Source of the DNA: an uncultured Bacilli bacterium
Lineage (GTDB): Bacteria > Bacillota_I > Bacilli_A > RF39 > UBA660
Direction of reading: 5' to 3'
Assembly: GCA_947629315.1 (NCBI GenBank)
Contig: CANRDB010000008.1
Location: 1 to 52,163, forward strand
DNA length: 52,163 nucleotides
A model generated the notes under the pieces. It worked only from the letters and a program-made list of their open reading frames with translations, was not told the origin of the DNA and did no database searches. The translations under genes were made by a program, and so were the position numbers. Positions 48,558-52,163 of the stretch are shown here, piece after piece (within the stretch, counting starts at the first letter, position 1; the number at the start of each line of letters is the position of its first letter).

Positions 48558-49871
48558 ATGGAAAAAATATTAGATACAATAGTCGGAAATAAAGTGTTAT
48601 TTATTGGCTTGTTGTTTGTTTTGGTTCTCATTTTTTTAATTTTAGTTTTTTCAATTGTGAAGAGTTTTCGTAAACAGAAAAAAATTCATATTTATGAAGA
48701 AGATTTAGATAAGAAAGAATTAGATCATGTGAAAGAGAAAAATGTCATTGATACTCCAGAACATGAGGAAGAAAAGAAAAAAGAAGAAGATTCTTCTATC
48801 AAAGAGGAACCTAGCAAAGTAGAAGAAGAAAAAGAGGAACATCATGAGGAAGAGACGACTCCTACTTTAGAAGAACCAAAAGAAGAAACAGAACCAGAAG
48901 AACCAGTAGTAGAGTTAGAAATTAGTCCAGAGAGAGTAGCAGAATTAGAGAGTCTCGATGAAAAGGAAATCGAGAAAAGAATTGATAAAGAACATGAAGA
49001 AGCTATTCAAGAGGCCATTCAAGAAAATCATAGTGATGTGTTAAAAGAAGCTTTGACAGAATTAAAAGAAAATAAGGAAATATCTCCAGAAGAAGTAGTT
49101 CGTCAATTTGAACAAGAGCAAGAAGCACAGTCTATTATCAGTTATCAAGAATTAGTGGATGTGGTTAAAAATCGGGATACGGACTATGAGGATGAGTTAG
49201 AATCAAAGCCTTTAGCGACAGTTTCTGATGTTTTACCAGAAGAACCAGTAGAAAAAGAAGATAGAAATCAAACGGTAGTGGATTTAATTGAAAAATTAGA
49301 ACAACCAAAAGTAGAGCCACCAAAAGAAGAAAAGATAGAAAAGGTAGAATCAATTCCTGAACTACCTGTAGAACCAGCAGAAGAGAATGTTCAAGTGGTA
49401 GAATCAATTCCAGAATTACCTACGAGTGGTATACCAGAGATTGTGGAGGAATCTCCTACACCAGTTGAAAAAATTGAAACGATTGATGTTCTTGCCAAAG
49501 AAAAAGAAGAATCTGAACGGGAAGCAGCCCGTCAAGCTGTAAGAGAGGCTTTACATAATATTCCAGACGATGGAAGATTTAAGAAAACAGAAGTCATTTC
49601 ACCAGTCTTTGGAAGAATGGAAACCAAGGAAGCCGAATATCCAACGGTTAAAAAATTTAATCATGAAGAAAATACTTCTTCTATTCAAAATATAGAAGAG
49701 TTGCCATCACTTCCAAAAAGTGATATGATAAAGCCTGAGGCAACGGAAAAAGTAGCATCTTTAGATGAACTAATAGAAAATGATAAAGAAAAAGAAGTGT
49801 CTAAGACAACGGATTTATCCAAGAATGAAGACCTTCTAAAAGCATTAAAAGATTTTCGTGATAGTTTATAA
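48558..49871 (+). CDS. Membrane-anchored acidic protein of unknown function
   Basis: 437 residues. One N-terminal membrane segment (about 12-32) is followed by a basic hinge (KSFRKQKK) and then a very long Glu/Lys/Val/Pro-rich region with near-repeats (VESIPELP twice, about 275-300), mostly disordered or coiled coil. The C-terminal 120 residues are less acidic (REALHNIPDDGRF; NIEELPSLPK; LLKALKDFRDSL). No family is recognisable; the plan recalls cytoplasmic scaffolds or divisome-associated proteins. ATG 48558 with GGAGTGAT ahead is chosen over ATG 48537 inside rsmE. Confidence 0.78.
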   Translation: MEKILDTIVGNKVLFIGLLFVLVLIFLILVFSIVKSFRKQKKIHIYEEDLDKKELDHVKEKNVIDTPEHEEEKKKEEDSSIKEEPSKVEEEKEEHHEEETTPTLEEPKEETEPEEPVVELEISPERVAELESLDEKEIEKRIDKEHEEAIQEAIQENHSDVLKEALTELKENKEISPEEVVRQFEQEQEAQSIISYQELVDVVKNRDTDYEDELESKPLATVSDVLPEEPVEKEDRNQTVVDLIEKLEQPKVEPPKEEKIEKVESIPELPVEPAEENVQVVESIPELPTSGIPEIVEESPTPVEKIETIDVLAKEKEESEREAARQAVREALHNIPDDGRFKKTEVISPVFGRMETKEAEYPTVKKFNHEENTSSIQNIEELPSLPKSDMIKPEATEKVASLDELIENDKEKEVSKTTDLSKNEDLLKALKDFRDSL

Positions 49872-49897
49872 GCCTAATCGTTAGGCTTATTTTTTTA
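49868..49897 (+). terminator. Terminator between the acidic membrane protein gene and mtaB
   Basis: ATAAGCCTAA pairs with TTAGGCTTAT (ten base pairs, loop TCG) followed by seven T. It overlaps the stop codon of the acidic protein. No separate promoter for mtaB is visible in the remaining 12 bases. Confidence 0.9.
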
Positions 49898-49909
49898 GGA
49901 AGTGATAAC

Positions 49910-51181
49910 ATGACTTTTCAAATTTGTACATTAGGATGTAAAGTAAATACTTATGAATCTAACGTGATGAAAGATACCCTAGAAAATGCAGGATATCAAG
50001 AACAACCAGAGGGGATAGCTGATATCTATATTATCAATACTTGTACCGTAACCGATACGAGTGCCCATAAATCTTTAAAGGTGATTAGACAGTGTATCCG
50101 TAAAAATCCACAGGCAATAATCATTGCTTGTGGGTGTATGACACAGATAGAACCTGAAAAAGCCAAAAAGGAGGGGATTTCTATCTTATTAGGAAATCAA
50201 TATAAGAGTCAGATTGTCTCTTTTATTGAACAGTATCAAAAAGAACATCAACCAATCGTTGCCATTTCTAATATGATGGAATGTTCTTTCGAGAATATGG
50301 TATTAAATAATTTTCAACGTACTAGAGCTTTTGTCAAGATCGAAGATGGTTGTGAAAATTATTGTTCTTACTGTATTATTCCTTATGCTAGAGGAAAAGT
50401 AAGAAGTAAGGATCCTCAAGATGCTTTAAAAGAAATACAGTTACTAGTGAACCAGGGGCATCATGAGATTGTATTAACGGGTATTCATACAGGACACTAT
50501 GGAGCAGATTTAGAACATTATAATTTTGCGATGCTTCTCAAAGAAATTGTGAAGATAAAAGGATTAGAACGGTTACGTATTTCATCTATAGAAATTACCG
50601 AGTTAGATGAGGAAGTATTAGATGTCATTCAGAATAATCCTATCATTGTTTCCCATTTACATGTTCCATTACAAAGTGGTTCGAATACTATTTTAAAAGC
50701 CATGAACCGTAAATATGATAAAGAATACTTTATCGATAAAATTGAAAAGATTAGAGCAATCCGACCAGATATCTCTATTACGACAGATATTATTGTTGGT
50801 TTTCCTGGTGAGACAGAAGAACTATTTGCAGAGACACTAGATACGGTCGATAAAATTCAGTTCGCTAAAATCCATGTTTTTCCATTTTCTTTACGGAAGG
50901 GTACGAAAGCGGAAGAATTACCAAATCACGTATCAGAAGAAATCAAAAAAGAGCGTGTTCATCGTTTGATGGAAAAGAGTAAAGAGTTAGAAATTGCTTA
51001 TATGGAAAAGTTTATCGGACAACCCATCACCTTTATTCCGGAAGTTTATCGAGATGGTTATGTAATTGGTCATACAGGTAATTATCTATTAGTGAAATGT
51101 TTGGGTTCTAAAGACTTATTACATCAATCAGTAGAAAGAACTCTAATGAAAGTAGAATATCCATATGTCATAGCAAATTAG
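49910..51181 (+). CDS. mtaB: tRNA t6A37 methylthiotransferase
   Basis: Radical-SAM enzyme that converts t6A to ms2t6A at position 37 of tRNAs. The N-terminal MTTase domain opens FQICTLGCKVNTYESN with a cluster-binding Cys, followed by NTCTVTDTS and CGCMTQ. The radical-SAM cluster is DGCENYCSYCIIPYARG, followed by LTGIHTGHYG and LQSGSNTILKAMNRKY. A TRAM domain lies at the C-terminus. 423 residues. AGGAAGTGAT precedes ATG 49910, right after a terminator. Confidence 0.94.
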   Translation: MTFQICTLGCKVNTYESNVMKDTLENAGYQEQPEGIADIYIINTCTVTDTSAHKSLKVIRQCIRKNPQAIIIACGCMTQIEPEKAKKEGISILLGNQYKSQIVSFIEQYQKEHQPIVAISNMMECSFENMVLNNFQRTRAFVKIEDGCENYCSYCIIPYARGKVRSKDPQDALKEIQLLVNQGHHEIVLTGIHTGHYGADLEHYNFAMLLKEIVKIKGLERLRISSIEITELDEEVLDVIQNNPIIVSHLHVPLQSGSNTILKAMNRKYDKEYFIDKIEKIRAIRPDISITTDIIVGFPGETEELFAETLDTVDKIQFAKIHVFPFSLRKGTKAEELPNHVSEEIKKERVHRLMEKSKELEIAYMEKFIGQPITFIPEVYRDGYVIGHTGNYLLVKCLGSKDLLHQSVERTLMKVEYPYVIAN

Positions 51182-51200
51182 TCATTTTGGTTAAAAAAAT

Positions 51201-51240
51201 AAAGAGATAAAAGTTGATTACACTTCTTTTATCTCTTTTT
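51201..51240. terminator. Bidirectional terminator between mtaB and pyrG
   Basis: AAAGAGATAAAAG pairs with CTTTTATCTCTTT (13 base pairs) around a 12-base loop, flanked by A and T tracts on both sides. Confidence 0.88.
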
Positions 51241-51257
51241 ATTGATTGAGCAATTGC

Positions 51258-52163
51258 TTATTTTTTATATTTTTTAGAGGCTCCAATAAAGGCATCAAAC
51301 AAAGGATGTGGTCTTGTTGGACGAGATTTAAATTCAGGATGGAATTGACAAGCCACAAAGAAAGGGTGTTTTGGATATTCGATTATCTCCACTAAATTGC
51401 TTGGTTCATTAACACCGGAAAATACTAGTCCCTTACTCTCTAATTCTTCTTTATATCTATTATTAAATTCATAACGATGACGATGACGTTCTAGTATTTT
51501 AGAAGTACTATATATCTTATGGGTTAGGGTATCTTTTTGGATAGTACATTCATAATTTCCTAGACGTAATGTTCCTCCCATATTGATAATCGTTTTTTGT
51601 TCAGCCATTAAATCAATGACAGGATTTTTACATGTCTCACTAAACTCTCTAGAAGAAGCATCACTAATTCCACAAACATGGCGAGCAAATTCAATGACAG
51701 CTACTTGCATGCCCAAACATAATCCTAGATAAGGAATGTTTTTTGTTCTAGCATATTCACAAGCTTTTATTTTTCCTTCCACACCACGATTTCCAAAGCC
51801 ACCAGGAACGAGAATTCCTTTAGAATTTTTGAAAATTTCGTCCATATCACAGTTTTCTTTTTCTAATTTTTCAGAGTCAACCCAGTTAATATTTACTTTT
51901 AAATGATGTTTGTATCCGGCATGCTTTAATGCTTCCATAACGGATAAATAGGCATCATGTAACTCGATATATTTTCCAACTAGAGAAATTTCAATTTCAT
52001 TTTTCAGATTGTTCACGGTATCAATTAAATCTTCCCAATATTTTAAATGACTCTCTGTAATAGGTAATCCAAACTGTTCAAGAATAATATCTTCAATATG
52101 TTGTTTATGAAAATTAATTGGTATTTGGTAAATATTATTAACATCTACTGCTTCAATAATATT
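51258..52163 (-). CDS. pyrG: CTP synthase, C-terminal part (cut by window edge)
   Basis: Makes CTP from UTP, ATP and glutamine. The visible 301 residues cover the end of the synthase domain (IPINFHKQHIEDIILEQFG near the window edge) and the whole class I glutaminase domain. The latter holds SLVGKYIELHDAYLSV, GILVPGGFGNRGVEGK, the nucleophile Cys in YLGLCLGMQVAVIEFAR, DLMAEQKTIINMGGTLRLG, and the His-Glu pair in CQFHPEFKSRP. The frame is open to the last base, so the N-terminal part lies outside the window; an internal GTG at 52016 is not the start. It ends with a Lys-rich tail. Confidence 0.95.
   Translation of the reverse strand, partial: NIIEAVDVNNIYQIPINFHKQHIEDIILEQFGLPITESHLKYWEDLIDTVNNLKNEIEISLVGKYIELHDAYLSVMEALKHAGYKHHLKVNINWVDSEKLEKENCDMDEIFKNSKGILVPGGFGNRGVEGKIKACEYARTKNIPYLGLCLGMQVAVIEFARHVCGISDASSREFSETCKNPVIDLMAEQKTIINMGGTLRLGNYECTIQKDTLTHKIYSTSKILERHRHRYEFNNRYKEELESKGLVFSGVNEPSNLVEIIEYPKHPFFVACQFHPEFKSRPTRPHPLFDAFIGASKKYKK

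Noticed and set aside
52016-52016. GTG 52016 as the start of the glutaminase gene
   Set aside because: The frame continues upstream to the window edge with CTP synthase sequence, so the gene is simply cut by the window.

Overview
The window is AT-rich, densely packed Gram-positive DNA from the phylum Bacillota, most likely a gut-type member of class Bacilli. This rests on purine-rich Shine-Dalgarno sites (AGGAGG, GGTGAT) before nearly every gene, AT-rich coding sequence, short intergenic gaps with intrinsic terminators, and the Bacillus-like order lexA / small SOS gene / tkt / yneF. TGA ends genes (truB, for example), so the standard bacterial code is used and Mycoplasma-type code 4 is excluded. 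No rRNA, tRNA, CRISPR array, insertion sequence or phage gene was seen. No stretch longer than about 250 bases lacks a gene.

Layout. 0.2-7.2 kb: cysS, an inactivated YugP-type protease homologue, truB, a sugar-nucleotide transferase and two unknown multi-pass membrane proteins. 7.2-11.7 kb: lexA, divergent from a 49-residue SOS-controlled membrane peptide, then tkt, yneF and murF. 11.8-15.4 kb: six tandem, translationally coupled paralogues of an unnamed family of about 200 residues, inserted between murF and tgt behind a promoter and an attenuator-like hairpin. 15.4-17.7 kb: tgt, a metallophosphoesterase and a small membrane protein. 17.8-23.7 kb: a surface-protein island with three InlB-repeat membrane proteins of increasing size and a 1049-residue secreted protein with six repeats. 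23.8-26.7 kb: two exported thioredoxin-like proteins around a cysteine desulfurase. 26.8-36.8 kb: an anchored unknown, a dicarboxylate/amino-acid symporter, an NlpC/P60 hydrolase, a short GH13 enzyme, an acyl-CoA synthetase-like protein, a hybrid histidine kinase and a low-complexity protein. 36.8-44.7 kb: a Tad-type pilus locus ending in murC. 44.7-52.2 kb: a NAGPA-type surface enzyme, rnhC, cvpA, rsmE, an acidic membrane protein, mtaB and the 3' part of pyrG.

Three items stand out. (1) The Tad locus encodes a membrane-anchored protein made of EF-Tu domains II and III without the GTPase domain, directly after the pilin gene. (2) The six-gene paralogue array carries an N-terminal YHG motif and a later DEWQVKG-IP motif, which resemble the NAD-binding His and catalytic Glu segments of DarT-like ADP-ribosyltransferases; this is inference. 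(3) The SOS peptide occupies the position of yneA/sosA, and its LexA operator exactly fills the promoter spacer. Several genes keep a fold but lose its catalytic residue (YugP-like, CcdA-like, paralogue 3). Many promoters are extended -10 (TGnTATAAT) elements close to the start codon.
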